Assembly: GCA_024404815.1 (NCBI GenBank)
Contig: JAKSPL010000011.1
Coordinates: 1-60,872, forward strand
Direction of reading: 5' to 3'
DNA: 60,872 nucleotides
Origin: Oscillospiraceae bacterium
Lineage (GTDB): Bacteria; Bacillota; Clostridia; Oscillospirales; Ruminococcaceae
In this document: positions 52,395 to 60,817 of the stretch, piece by piece
Numbering within the stretch: position 1 is the first letter of the stretch
Layout of the letters: each line of letters starts with the position of its first letter
Program-made: the position numbers and the translations under genes
Notes under the pieces: generated by a model
Database searches by the model: none
Told to the model about the DNA's origin: nothing
What the model saw: only the letters and a program-made list of their open reading frames with translations

Positions 52395-54457
52395 GGTTCT
52401 CTCTCCATGCCGATGGTTGCTTGCAGTTCTGTGTAGCCATCGTTGCAGATCATTTGATAGCAGCATAAGCAGTTCTCAAAGTCAGACAGCCACAGTGTGG
52501 TCGGTTGGATATAATCATATATCGGATATACGTATTCTTCTGCGGCAGGTATCTCTAACGTACAATTCAGTTTCAGCGGTTCCCTGCTCAGATCGGTTTC
52601 CTTTGCCGCCTCCTCGCATTCCTGTGTGCGGTGGAGCGTCAGCTCTGCAGCCGAGATTTCTTCGCCGTCGGTGTCAATTCCACCATAGTAGTACACAACG
52701 CCGTGATTTTCGATCGTAAATTCCACATGATTCAGGGGGACCGTTTCTTCCAGATCCATTGTGAGAAAGAGAGTGTCAGGGCATAACGTGTATTGATCTG
52801 CATTAGCAGTGTACTGTTCTTCGTGGTCATAGAGCCACTTCGATGAGATGTTCCATGTGCTGACGATATCTTTTTTGTAGTCCGAACAGCGGTCTGCATA
52901 TGCGTGTGCGAATGTACCGTATTTGCCTGCGTTTTTCAGCGTATCTGCGTGCTTTGCCATGACAACATAGGCATCGTCGGAGAGGTCATTGCAGAGGGTG
53001 TAGATATCCAGTTCGGATAGCATACCCTGTTCGTAGCGGCTGATGTTGTATTCTGCGATCATTGCGTCAGGTCTGCCGAAGCAGAACAGCGCAAGCGTCG
53101 CAATAGCGGATGCCGAGATGATTTTCGAGCTGGGGATGCGGACAAACTGCCGCACAATGATGACAAGGAAGCAGACCGCCATCAACAGCATGAACAGCGA
53201 GGTGTAGATACGCTTTCTGGTCAGACCGAATGCGTCGATGTAGAGCAGCATCTTTGCAAAGGCGGTTGCAATGATAAACAGCGTAAATACGCACAAAAGG
53301 ATGATAAAGAATGCGAGAGCCTTTGTTTTTTGTCTGCCGCTCTGCTTTGCACAGAATGCCATGATGAGAATGACGGCGAGGTTGATAACGGCGATCCAGC
53401 AAAGCTCGAAGAAACCGCGTCTTGCATATTCTGCATAGGTTTCCATGTTTTCGGGGAGAATTCCCGAGAATGCGGCGCAGAAGTAGTTGAGCTGTGATAT
53501 AACATAGAGCAGGTACAGCACACAGATCGGCATAACGCCTGCATACACGCCGAGGTTCGGGATCTTGCGTTTCTTGTCGAGGTTTTCTTCCTTTTCCGCA
53601 TCGCTCTTGCGCGGATTGCGGATGGTGTCGCGGTTGCTGTAAAGAGCCGCGAACAAATACAATGCGGCGACAAATCCGAGCACGAACTGCCAGAAGATGG
53701 TTACAACGTCCTCGGTAATGGCTTCTCCGATTTGCTTGAACAGGGCGGAAATGCCTGCGTCTGCGGAAGCGAGGAGTGCTGCGACCACAGCGGTCAGCGG
53801 GATCGTTACGAGCAAACCGACCAGAATCGGTACGATTTTCTTGCCGCTGTCGGTTTTCTTGAAGCCGTGTGCCATCGCGCGCACGATTGCGTCGAGGTCA
53901 TTGAGCGGATTGTCGAGGGATACATCGAACAAATCTCCGATGGGGTAGCGTGTGACAAAACCGTAGCCGAGTGAGACCGCACGCACCCACCACGCATTTC
54001 CGACCAGCAGGAACAGCGCATTGACCGTATGAATGATCGGATCGGCGGAGAGCGAAAACGGCAGCGTGAACAGGGCGAGAATGCCGAGCAGGATCCATTG
54101 CGGAAGCTTCACCGTTTTCTTTGCGAGCTTCACGGATAACGCAGAGGAAACAAGCAGCAGCAGGAAAAATACTGTGGTTACAATGCTGTCGTTCTTGAAG
54201 AACAGATACCGTGTAAAGAGGAATCCGAACACCAGATAGATCCACGCAAACACGCTGTCGCTGTCTGCAAAATGCCATTGTTTTGGCGGAGGCGGTGTCC
54301 ATGCTTTCTGCGGAGTGGGCGGAACGGTGTTTGTCTGTGTCGTTGTCTGCTGGGACGGTGGGAAGATCGTCGGGAAATTGTCGGATTGCATCTGTTCAGG
54401 CTGAGCAGATGGTGTCGGGCCGTTGTTTTGCGATCCATTCATTTCTTCCTTTCGCAT
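52391..54457 (-). CDS. DUF4173 family membrane protein
   Basis: The 688-residue protein has a Gln/Pro-rich cytoplasmic N terminus (about 1-65), then about eleven membrane segments, and a 190-residue soluble C-terminal domain (about 495-688). The segment LNYFCAAFSGILPENMETYAEYARRGFFELCWI near 335 matches DUF4173, a family with no experimentally known role. The C-terminal domain has acidic and beta-rich sections. Start ATG 54457 has GGAGG 8 bases upstream and lies 3 bases past the XRE gene's stop. It shares an operon with a DUF2975 gene and an XRE regulator, suggesting stress or envelope-related regulation. Confidence 0.85.
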   Translation of the reverse strand: MRKEEMNGSQNNGPTPSAQPEQMQSDNFPTIFPPSQQTTTQTNTVPPTPQKAWTPPPPKQWHFADSDSVFAWIYLVFGFLFTRYLFFKNDSIVTTVFFLLLLVSSALSVKLAKKTVKLPQWILLGILALFTLPFSLSADPIIHTVNALFLLVGNAWWVRAVSLGYGFVTRYPIGDLFDVSLDNPLNDLDAIVRAMAHGFKKTDSGKKIVPILVGLLVTIPLTAVVAALLASADAGISALFKQIGEAITEDVVTIFWQFVLGFVAALYLFAALYSNRDTIRNPRKSDAEKEENLDKKRKIPNLGVYAGVMPICVLYLLYVISQLNYFCAAFSGILPENMETYAEYARRGFFELCWIAVINLAVILIMAFCAKQSGRQKTKALAFFIILLCVFTLFIIATAFAKMLLYIDAFGLTRKRIYTSLFMLLMAVCFLVIIVRQFVRIPSSKIISASAIATLALFCFGRPDAMIAEYNISRYEQGMLSELDIYTLCNDLSDDAYVVMAKHADTLKNAGKYGTFAHAYADRCSDYKKDIVSTWNISSKWLYDHEEQYTANADQYTLCPDTLFLTMDLEETVPLNHVEFTIENHGVVYYYGGIDTDGEEISAAELTLHRTQECEEAAKETDLSREPLKLNCTLEIPAAEEYVYPIYDYIQPTTLWLSDFENCLCCYQMICNDGYTELQATIGMEREP

Positions 54458-54460
54458 GGT

Positions 54461-54682
54461 TTATTCCTCCTCATCATCAGAATCTTCAAATGCAAGCACA
54501 TCGCCGGGCTGACATTTCAGTTCGCGGCAGATGGCTTCGAGTGTGGAAAAGCGGATGGCTTTCGCCTTGTTATTTTTGAGAATTGAGAGATTCGCTGGTG
54601 TAATTTCGATGCGTTCTGCGAGTTCGCCGGAGGAAATTTTCCGTTTCGCCATCATGACATCGAGGTTGACAATAATCGGCAT
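54461..54682 (-). CDS. XRE family transcriptional regulator (YozG-like)
   Basis: The 73-residue protein is a single HTH of the XRE/Cro type, of the short form paired with DUF2975 proteins. The helix-turn-helix lies at about residues 19-44 (GELAERIEITPANLSILKNNKAKAI), and the tail is acidic (EDSDDEEE). It lies 15 bases after the DUF2975 gene and 3 bases before DUF4173. A palindrome upstream of the operon is the likely operator. The signal it senses is unknown. Confidence 0.88.
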   Translation of the reverse strand: MPIIVNLDVMMAKRKISSGELAERIEITPANLSILKNNKAKAIRFSTLEAICRELKCQPGDVLAFEDSDDEEE

Positions 54683-54697
54683 GGTATCCTCCTTTGG

Positions 54698-55147
54698 TCA
54701 AATCGTGAAATCGTTTTCCTGCCGTATTTCAACGGCGAGTTCAAAGACATTTTTCAGCACGCGCATGATCATTCCGAAGAAGCCTGCGGCGAAGCCGACG
54801 AAAAATGCGAGCATACGGAAGAATGCAAGGAAGAAGCTGAGTGCGGCGATGCCGAAGCAGCACCACGAGATCACGCGCAGTACCTTGACATTTTCCGCGG
54901 TGAAAATTTCCTGTTTGGAGATGCGTTTGAGCATTCCGTTCAGCTCCCACATGGAGATGAGTCCGAGCGCATCGCTGATATACAGAATGACGTTGAGCAG
55001 GTTGTGAATTGGTTTCTGGTCGGATACCGCATCGTACCATTCGGTACAGATAGGAATGCAAAATGCAGCAGCTACGCATAAAAATATGACACCGATGGTC
55101 AGGTAGCGCGTGAGCGTCAGAGAATTTGTGATGGTCCATTTACGCAT
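54698..55147 (-). CDS. DUF2975 family membrane protein
   Basis: The 149-residue protein has four predicted membrane segments (about 15-33, 46-65, 87-108 and 112-135) in the DUF2975 layout. The ISDALGLISMWELNGMLKRISKQEIFTAENVKVLRVISWC block matches the family. DUF2975 genes are often followed by XRE (YozG-like) regulators, as here, in what looks like a small membrane sensor-regulator pair; the ligand is unknown. GGAGGCTT lies upstream of ATG 55147. A sigma-A promoter (55180-55208) sits 35 bases ahead. Confidence 0.85.
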   Translation of the reverse strand: MRKWTITNSLTLTRYLTIGVIFLCVAAAFCIPICTEWYDAVSDQKPIHNLLNVILYISDALGLISMWELNGMLKRISKQEIFTAENVKVLRVISWCCFGIAALSFFLAFFRMLAFFVGFAAGFFGMIMRVLKNVFELAVEIRQENDFTI

Positions 55148-55179
55148 GGGGGGAAGCCTCCTTTTGATTTGTTGTCCTT

Positions 55180-55208
55180 AGTATAACACATAAATTTCTG
55201 TTTGTCAA
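55180..55208 (-). promoter_or_regulatory. Sigma-A type promoter of the DUF2975-XRE operon
   Basis: On the minus strand, TTGACA (55203-55208) and TATACT (55180-55185) are 17 bases apart, giving a short leader. Confidence 0.8.
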
Positions 55209-55214
55209 TAGAAA

Positions 55215-55233
55215 ATTATCGAAAAACGATAAT
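55215..55233. promoter_or_regulatory. Palindromic operator candidate upstream of the DUF2975-XRE promoter
   Basis: ATTATCG and CGATAAT flank a five-A spacer in perfect symmetry. It lies 6 bases upstream of the -35 of the minus-strand operon and before the divergent DUF2752 gene, so the XRE protein could control either. Confidence 0.6.
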
Positions 55234-55268
55234 ATATTTTTGAGAATCAATAATTTGAGGTGAAAGCG

Positions 55269-55667
55269 TTGCAGAAATTCACGCATTTACGTAAAAAATG
55301 GATATGCGGTATATTATTGGCGATACTGCCGTTTCTGGCGGTTTTCGGACTGAATCTTGCAAAGAACGTCTATGCGAAGTGGGTGATGCCGTATGTGCCG
55401 ATGTGTCCTGTGCGAGTCCTGACGGGGTATCTTTGCCCGTCCTGCGGCTTGACGCACGCAGTTTTTGCGCTCTGCCGCGGCGATATTTTAGAGGCGGCGA
55501 AGCAGAATGCGATTCTGCTGGTCGGCGCGGCACTTGGGATTGTCTGGTATGCGGAGCTGTGGGTGCGGCTGTTTGGCGGCAAAAAAATAATCCCCAGAAG
55601 CGGCAAGTTCTGGCTTGCACTTCTGGGAATCTGGATGTTATATGCAGTTGTTCGGAATCTCGTATAA
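55269..55667 (+). CDS. DUF2752 family membrane protein
   Basis: The 132-residue protein has three or four membrane segments (about 12-28, 74-92 and 109-126). It carries the DUF2752 signature MCPVRVLTGYLCPSCGLTHAVFALCRGD, with a CPxCG motif suggestive of metal or thiol chemistry at the membrane face. TTG 55269 is chosen because GAGGTG lies 6 bases upstream; GTG 55260 falls inside that ribosome site. Its last 30 bases overlap the convergent DUF4190-like gene. The role is unknown. Confidence 0.8.
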   Translation: MQKFTHLRKKWICGILLAILPFLAVFGLNLAKNVYAKWVMPYVPMCPVRVLTGYLCPSCGLTHAVFALCRGDILEAAKQNAILLVGAALGIVWYAELWVRLFGGKKIIPRSGKFWLALLGIWMLYAVVRNLV

Positions 55668-56201
55668 ATACGTGGGAAGCGTAATGGCTTCCGACGAAAC
55701 GGTGATTTCGGGCAGCTGTTCTTTCTGATAAGCCGACAACAGCTTATCCATAATGTCATAAATATCGAATCCGTATTTCCGAAACATTTCCGAATAGGGT
55801 GTATCGGTATATTTTTCCAGATAATACGGCAATTCCTGCGATTCTTCGTAGGCAGGGAACACGGTGTCCTGTTCCGCGTAGAGCTGCTGATAATCCGTAA
55901 GAAATGTTTTCCCGTGGATCGCAAAATCCTTGACCGCGAATAACAGCGTCACGCTGATAAACACGCCGAGGAATGCGAGGACGATGCCGACAACCGCGAA
56001 TGACTTGTTTGATTCTTTTCTGGTAAAGGACAGCACACCAAGCACGATGGCGGCGAGCGAGAACAAAAGGTTGATGCCGCAGCCGAAGAATACGACACTC
56101 AGGATTCCGAAAATGAATGCAGCTACGGCTCTTTTGTGGGATTTCGGACGTACTGCCGCATCATATGCCGATTCATACGGATTGGAGATGGATGGCTCCA
56201 T
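55638..56201 (-). CDS. DUF4190-like membrane protein
   Basis: The 187-residue protein has two membrane segments (about 25-45 and 60-85) with the DUF4190 style SHKRAVAAFIFGILSVVFFGCGINLLFSLAAIVLGVLSFTRKE. A soluble C-terminal domain of about 100 residues is rich in Tyr and Glu. It starts 25 bases after the metA stop on the same strand, so it is likely the last gene of the carboxyltransferase-metA transcript. The 30-base overlap with DUF2752 is convergent. No function is known. Confidence 0.7.
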   Translation of the reverse strand: MEPSISNPYESAYDAAVRPKSHKRAVAAFIFGILSVVFFGCGINLLFSLAAIVLGVLSFTRKESNKSFAVVGIVLAFLGVFISVTLLFAVKDFAIHGKTFLTDYQQLYAEQDTVFPAYEESQELPYYLEKYTDTPYSEMFRKYGFDIYDIMDKLLSAYQKEQLPEITVSSEAITLPTYLYEIPNNCI

Positions 56202-56226
56202 ACGCAAGGCTTCCTTCCGTGAAAAA

Positions 56227-57174
56227 TCAGGTATCGACTTCCCAGTTCCAGTTGCGGATGGAAAGCTCGGTGAGGTCAAACGGTGTGCGCTGGTAGACGC
56301 AGTAGTTGAGCCAATTCGAGAACATCAGATTGGCGTGGCACCGCCATGTAAAGAGCGGCGGTTTCGTGGGGTCGTCGTCGGGGAAATAGTTGTACGGGAC
56401 GGCAATGGGAAGTCCCTTGTCCACATCGCGGAAATATTCCTGTGCGAGGGTATTGCGGTCGTACTCGGAATGTCCTGTGACGAAGAACTGTCTGCCGTTT
56501 CGGTTTGCAACGATATGTACACCTGAAATCGGCGAACTTGTGAGGATTTCCAGCTCTGCGACCTTTTCGATATCTTCTCTGCGAACCTCCGTGTGGCGCG
56601 AGTGCGGCACATAGAACAGTTCGTCAAAGCCGTGTACCAGCGGAGCATTCGGCACTTCGACTTCATGCGGGAAGATGCCGAACATTTTCTGTTCCAGCGG
56701 ATATTTTGGAACGCCGAAATGGTAGTAGAGTCCCGCCTGTGCGCCCCAGCAGATATGCATGGTGCTGAAAACGTGTGTTTTCGACCATTCCATGATCTCA
56801 GAGATCTCCGTCCAGTAATCGACTTCTTCGAAGGGAAGCTGCTCGACGGGTGCGCCGGTAATAATCATGCCGTCATAGAACTGCTCCCGAATCTCGGTGA
56901 ATGTCGTATAGAACGCATCCAGATGGCTCTGGCTGGTGTTTTTGGACACATGGGATTCCATGCAGAGCAAAGAAACATTGACCTGGATCGCGCTGTTGCT
57001 CAAAAGACGCAGCAGCTGGATCTCGGTCTCTATTTTTTTGGGCATGATATTGAGGATCAGCAGGCGCAGGGGACGAATATCCTGATGGGCGGCGCGTTCG
57101 CTGCCCATCACGAAAATATTCTCATTCAGTAGTGCCTGATACGCAGGCAATTCTTTGGATATGCAGATTGGCAA
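56227..57174 (-). CDS. metAA: Homoserine O-acetyltransferase (MetA family)
   Basis: MetA acylates homoserine, the first step of methionine synthesis from aspartate. The 315-residue protein has the catalytic Cys142 in [12 protein letters not shown], His near residue 235 (TGHSEYDRN), and Glu111 in [10 protein letters not shown]. Glu111 is the residue known to direct acetyl-CoA rather than succinyl-CoA in this family, so the acyl donor is inferred as acetyl-CoA. Length and motifs are typical. It starts 69 bases after the OadA-like gene. No SAM riboswitch or T-box fits in the short gap, so regulation would lie at the operon promoter. Confidence 0.93.
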   Translation of the reverse strand: MPICISKELPAYQALLNENIFVMGSERAAHQDIRPLRLLILNIMPKKIETEIQLLRLLSNSAIQVNVSLLCMESHVSKNTSQSHLDAFYTTFTEIREQFYDGMIITGAPVEQLPFEEVDYWTEISEIMEWSKTHVFSTMHICWGAQAGLYYHFGVPKYPLEQKMFGIFPHEVEVPNAPLVHGFDELFYVPHSRHTEVRREDIEKVAELEILTSSPISGVHIVANRNGRQFFVTGHSEYDRNTLAQEYFRDVDKGLPIAVPYNYFPDDDPTKPPLFTWRCHANLMFSNWLNYCVYQRTPFDLTELSIRNWNWEVDT

Positions 57175-57243
57175 GGTAACAATGCTCCTTTCTCAGGGCA
57201 AAGGACTGCGTGAGCCGTGCCTGCCCGAGCGGAGATTCAGCTG

Positions 57244-58641
57244 TCAGACAGGGTGGATCTGGTTTTCGGCATTGCCGTGAACGCCGTCGAGTCCGACCAT
57301 CTTGTCGCGGCGCTTCTCGAAGAACTTCACAGCGACCTGATCGAACTGTGCATAGGAAAGTACATCTTCCTCCTGCTGTGTCCATTCTGCGCATTCTTCT
57401 CTGAGCTTGTCGAGTTCAGGTTCGAGCAGGTCAGCAGGACGGCAGTCGATTGCCTTTTCGTTTCCGATAATCTTCTTGCGGAATTCGGGATCAATGGGAA
57501 CAGGTGTCTGACCGTATTCGCCGCGAACGATGCCCTTGAATTCCTTTGTGACCGTCTTGTAGCGTTCGCCCATGATGATGTTGAACACAGCCTGTGTGCC
57601 GACGATCTGGGAGGACGGAGTGACAAGCGGCGGATAACCTGCATCCTTACGGACGCGCGGTACTTCTTCCAGAACAGCGGTGAGCTGATCCTCTTTGCCT
57701 GCCTGTTTGAGCTGGGAGAGGAGGTTCGAGAGCATACCGCCGGGAACCTGATAGATGAGTGTTTTTGCGTCTGCTGCAAGCATCTTGGGGTCAATCAGAC
57801 CTTCCTTGATGTACTTGTCGCGCAGTTCCATGAAATACGGACGGAGTTCGCAGACAGCCGCGAGGTCGATGCCGGTATCGTACTCTGTGCCCTGCAAAGC
57901 GGCGACCATAGATTCGGTCGGAGCATGGGAAGTACCGAGTGCGAGCGGCGACATAGCGGTATCAATGATATCCGCGCCTGCTTCGATGCCCTTGAGGAGG
58001 CACATGGAAGCCAGACCGGAGGTATAGTGCGTGTGGAGCTGAATCGGCAGGTCGGTAGCGGCTTTCAGAGCCTTGACGAGCGATTCGGTGCGGTACGGCG
58101 TCAGCAGAGCCGCCATATCCTTGATGCAGATGGAATCCGCACCGGCAGCTTCGATCTGCTTTGCGTACTTGACATAGTATTCATCGGTGAAGATATCGCC
58201 TGTGGTGAAGCTGATCGCGACCTGTGTATGAGCGCCCTCTTTTTTCGCCGCATTGATCGCGGTTTCGAGGTTGCGGACGTCGTTCAGCGCATCAAAAATA
58301 CGGATGATGTCGATACCGTTTGCAACGGACTTCTGGACGAAATATTCAACGACATCGTCAGCATAGTGACGGTAGCCGAGCATATTCTGACCGCGGAAGA
58401 GCATTTGCAGCTTGGTATTCGGGAGATTCTTTTTCAGCAGGCGCAGTCTTTCCCACGGATCTTCGTTCAGGAAGCGCAGGCAGGAATCGAATGTCGCACC
58501 GCCCCAGCATTCGAGGGAGTGGAAACCGATCTTATCCATCTGCTGCAGGATCGGGAGCATATCCGAAGTGGGCATTCGGGTTGCGAGCAGGGACTGGTGT
58601 GCGTCACGCAGCACCGTTTCTGTAATTTTGATTTTTGCCAT
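57244..58641 (-). CDS. OadA-like carboxyltransferase (oxaloacetate decarboxylase alpha/pyruvate carboxylase B type)
   Basis: The 465-residue protein has the HMGL-like TIM-barrel carboxyltransferase domain and most of the conserved carboxylase domain. TETVLRDAHQSLLATRM lies at the N terminus, GGATFDSCLRFLNEDPWERLR near 49, FDALNDVRN near 120 and QLHTHYTSGLA near 203. A biotinyl domain is missing, and the carrier is encoded just upstream. It transfers a carboxyl group between carboxybiotin and pyruvate/oxaloacetate. ATG 58641 is preferred; a GTG at 58650 is possible. Partners: the biotin carrier and a second carboxyltransferase in the same operon. Confidence 0.9.
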   Translation of the reverse strand: MAKIKITETVLRDAHQSLLATRMPTSDMLPILQQMDKIGFHSLECWGGATFDSCLRFLNEDPWERLRLLKKNLPNTKLQMLFRGQNMLGYRHYADDVVEYFVQKSVANGIDIIRIFDALNDVRNLETAINAAKKEGAHTQVAISFTTGDIFTDEYYVKYAKQIEAAGADSICIKDMAALLTPYRTESLVKALKAATDLPIQLHTHYTSGLASMCLLKGIEAGADIIDTAMSPLALGTSHAPTESMVAALQGTEYDTGIDLAAVCELRPYFMELRDKYIKEGLIDPKMLAADAKTLIYQVPGGMLSNLLSQLKQAGKEDQLTAVLEEVPRVRKDAGYPPLVTPSSQIVGTQAVFNIIMGERYKTVTKEFKGIVRGEYGQTPVPIDPEFRKKIIGNEKAIDCRPADLLEPELDKLREECAEWTQQEEDVLSYAQFDQVAVKFFEKRRDKMVGLDGVHGNAENQIHPV

Positions 58642-58661
58642 ATTCGCCACGCTTTCCTAAA

Positions 58662-59036
58662 TCAGCCCAGAACAGCGAGGGTATCGCCGGGGTTGACGCT
58701 GCTGCCCTTGGTGGTGTTGACAGAAAGGATCGTGCCGTCCTCAGGAGCGACAATGTCGTTTTCCATTTTCATAGCTTCGAGGACAAAGAGAACCTGACCG
58801 CGCTTGACGGCATCGCCGTTTGCACACTTGACCTGAAGGATGGTGCCGGGCATCGGTGCGGAAACGGGAGTACCGTCCGCAGGAGCGGCAGCAGGTGCAG
58901 GTGCAGCCGGAGCGGGTGCTGCGGCAGGAGCAGCGGCAGGGGCGGGAGCAGCAGCTGCAGGAGCTGCATTGCCGCCGAGTTCTTCGACAGCGACATCGTA
59001 CTGTTTATTGTTCACGGTAACACGGAAACGCTTCAT
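58662..59036 (-). CDS. Biotin carboxyl carrier protein
   Basis: The 124-residue protein carries biotin on Lys90 in LEAMKMEND. An Ala/Pro-rich flexible linker (about 23-53) joins a short N-terminal module to the biotinyl domain (58-124, VSAPMPGTILQVKCANGDAVK). This is the layout of decarboxylase or transcarboxylase gamma/1.3S-like subunits. It shuttles a carboxyl group between the two flanking carboxyltransferases. It is 20 bases upstream of the OadA-like gene. Its linker makes the DNA unusually GC-rich. Confidence 0.95.
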   Translation of the reverse strand: MKRFRVTVNNKQYDVAVEELGGNAAPAAAAPAPAAAPAAAPAPAAPAPAAAPADGTPVSAPMPGTILQVKCANGDAVKRGQVLFVLEAMKMENDIVAPEDGTILSVNTTKGSSVNPGDTLAVLG

Positions 59037-59089
59037 GGTAAATCCTCCTAATTACGTATCATCTAATTTATCGTTGCGTTCTGGAATAA

Positions 59090-60430
59090 TCAGAACGGGA
59101 TATTGCTGTGCTTTTTGGGCATACGGGAAACGCGCTTGCCTTCGAGCATATCGAGCGCATCAATGAGAGCCTGACGGGTATCCGCAGGTGCGATCACGGT
59201 GTCGATGACGCCGAGTTCTGCTGCCTTTGTCGCAGATGCGAGTGTTTTGCCGTATTCATCGGCGAGGGACTTTCTCTTCGCGTTGACATCTGCCGCGCCC
59301 TTCAGCTTATCGTGCCAGAGGAATTCGACAGCAGCTTCGGGTTTGAGCGGAGCGATGACTGCGTCATTCCAAGCGAAGACGAGGTCACTGCCTGCGCCTC
59401 TGCCTGCGATCGCGGAGAATGCCGCACCGCAAGCCAGACCTGTGATGACAGAGATCTTGACGGTGGTAGCTTCTGCATACGCGCCGCAGAGCTGTGTAAT
59501 TGCACGGAGCGAGCCTGCCTTTGCCGCATCGGTGTCATCGGTAAAGCCGATGGTGTCGAGCAGTGTGATGACAGGAATCGAGAAAGCGTCGCAGGTGCGG
59601 ACGAAACGAGCAATCTTTGCTGCATCGTCAGCGGTGAGTGCCGCATCGGATTTTGCTGTGGAGATCAGACCGACAGCCGTACCGCGAATGGTAGCGAGTG
59701 CGGTTTCGACGGTTTCGCCGTATGCGGAATAGAGCGGCATGAGGCTGCCCATATCGGCGATGCCATCGAGGAGGTTTGCTTTCGAAACAGCCTGCTCGGG
59801 AACATCAAATTCAGAAATCGGCGCACCTGCGAGGTTATTTGCAGGGAGTGTACGCAGGAGAGCCTTGACCTGCATCATAGCGGCAGCATCATCTTCGCAG
59901 ACCTCAGCGACCAGACCGATTTTCGCGGCGGTTTCGGGGCTTGCGGAGTCTGTGCCGTAAGCAGGGGTAAGGCAGAGTTCAGCCTTTTTGGTAGCGAGAA
60001 CGAAATCAGCCTCACAAGCCATGAGTGCGGCACTGCCTGCACAAACGCCTGCGATGACAGAGATCTGGGGGACAACGCCCGAAAGATTTGCGGCAGAAGC
60101 GATCAGCTTGCCGTAAGCGGAGAGGGAATCAGCAGTACCATCGACAAAAACGCCGTTGGAGTCATAAACACCGACGATCGGGGTACCTGTTTTGGCTGCG
60201 AGAGAGAGCAGTCTTTTGATTTTGCCTGCGGTGTTTTTGCCCATGATGCCGTCCTTGACATCAGAGGACTGCGCGAACGCACAGACAGCCTGACCTTCGA
60301 CAAAGCCGTGAGCGCAGACGACAGCGGCCGCCGAGTCCTTCTCGGTACGCAGTGCATCCAGCTCGGTAAACGTGCCGTTATCGAAGAGCAGCGAGAGGCG
60401 TTCTTTTGCGATTGAAGCGGAATTTTCCAT
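59090..60430 (-). CDS. Divergent carboxyltransferase (MmdA/12S-like) subunit
   Basis: The 446-residue protein has the two crotonase-like halves of acyl-CoA carboxyltransferases, with an N-terminal half at about 15-215 and a C-terminal half at about 230-440. Family-like blocks are SGVVPQISVIAGVCAGSAAL near 120, DLVFAWNDAVIAPLKPEAAVEFL near 365 and a C-terminal PKKHSNIPF. It is about 65 residues shorter than the usual 510, and the canonical DSGGARIQEG stretch is replaced by DSNGVFVDGT. Acyl-CoA substrate and activity are therefore uncertain. It opens the operon from a promoter at 60481. The start could also be ATG 60445. Confidence 0.82.
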   Translation of the reverse strand: MENSASIAKERLSLLFDNGTFTELDALRTEKDSAAAVVCAHGFVEGQAVCAFAQSSDVKDGIMGKNTAGKIKRLLSLAAKTGTPIVGVYDSNGVFVDGTADSLSAYGKLIASAANLSGVVPQISVIAGVCAGSAALMACEADFVLATKKAELCLTPAYGTDSASPETAAKIGLVAEVCEDDAAAMMQVKALLRTLPANNLAGAPISEFDVPEQAVSKANLLDGIADMGSLMPLYSAYGETVETALATIRGTAVGLISTAKSDAALTADDAAKIARFVRTCDAFSIPVITLLDTIGFTDDTDAAKAGSLRAITQLCGAYAEATTVKISVITGLACGAAFSAIAGRGAGSDLVFAWNDAVIAPLKPEAAVEFLWHDKLKGAADVNAKRKSLADEYGKTLASATKAAELGVIDTVIAPADTRQALIDALDMLEGKRVSRMPKKHSNIPF

Positions 60431-60480
60431 GGATTCTTTACGCATCCTTTCGTAGAAAGATTTGGAACCTATACGAATTT

Positions 60481-60509
60481 ATTGTATCATAAACGGCAAA
60501 AAAAAGCAA
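60481..60509 (-). promoter_or_regulatory. Sigma-A type promoter of the carboxyltransferase-metA operon
   Basis: On the minus strand, TTGCTT (60504-60509) and TACAAT (60481-60486) are 17 bases apart, about 50 bases before the first gene. Confidence 0.65.
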
Positions 60510-60616
60510 GGGTTTTCTTGTGATTTTCTGGAATTTTCGGTAAGTTTTTTGCTTTTGGGGAATTTTCTCATGTTCTGAGTGGATAAATCGACGGAAACTG
60601 TGAACGGTGCTGAGGT

Positions 60617-60684
60617 GAGGAGGAGAATATCCCCCAAGCTCCCTTTTCCTTAACGCCTATCTCTCTGTCTGCTCCCATGTTCAC
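60617..60684 (+). repeat. Repeat segment related to the C/T-rich region upstream of dnaA (family C)
   Basis: The stretch CCTTAACGCCTATCTCTCTG and nearby GCTCCCATGTT resemble 25190-25260, with CCTTAACTCCTATCTCTTGG and TCTCCCATGTT in the same order. The 442-base gap 60431-60872 holds this, families D, A and E, the promoter, and no supported gene. Confidence 0.55.
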
Positions 60685-60740
60685 ACAAAAAAGGGCGAAG
60701 AACTGTGTCTCCGCCCTTACAATGTTATCGTTCGTGCTAA
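60681..60740 (+). repeat. Dispersed repeat, family D (copy 2)
   Basis: CACACAAAAAAGGGCGAAGA is followed by a hairpin ending TCTCCGCCC and a tail GTTCGTGCTAAAATGGG, matching the copy at 47167 and leading directly into family A copy 6. Confidence 0.75.
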
Positions 60741-60798
60741 AATGGGATTCCAAAGGGATAGTCTCTTGGCAGGGGTGTGGGAAGGAGTCCCCAAAAGT
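60738..60798 (+). repeat. Dispersed repeat, family A (copy 6)
   Basis: GGGATTCCAAAGGGATAG is followed by a partly eroded first hairpin (TCTCTTGG) and the second block GTGTGGGAAGGAGTCCCC, similar to the full copy at 44310. Confidence 0.65.
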
Positions 60799-60817
60799 TG
60801 TATGTGCCGTTCGGTTT

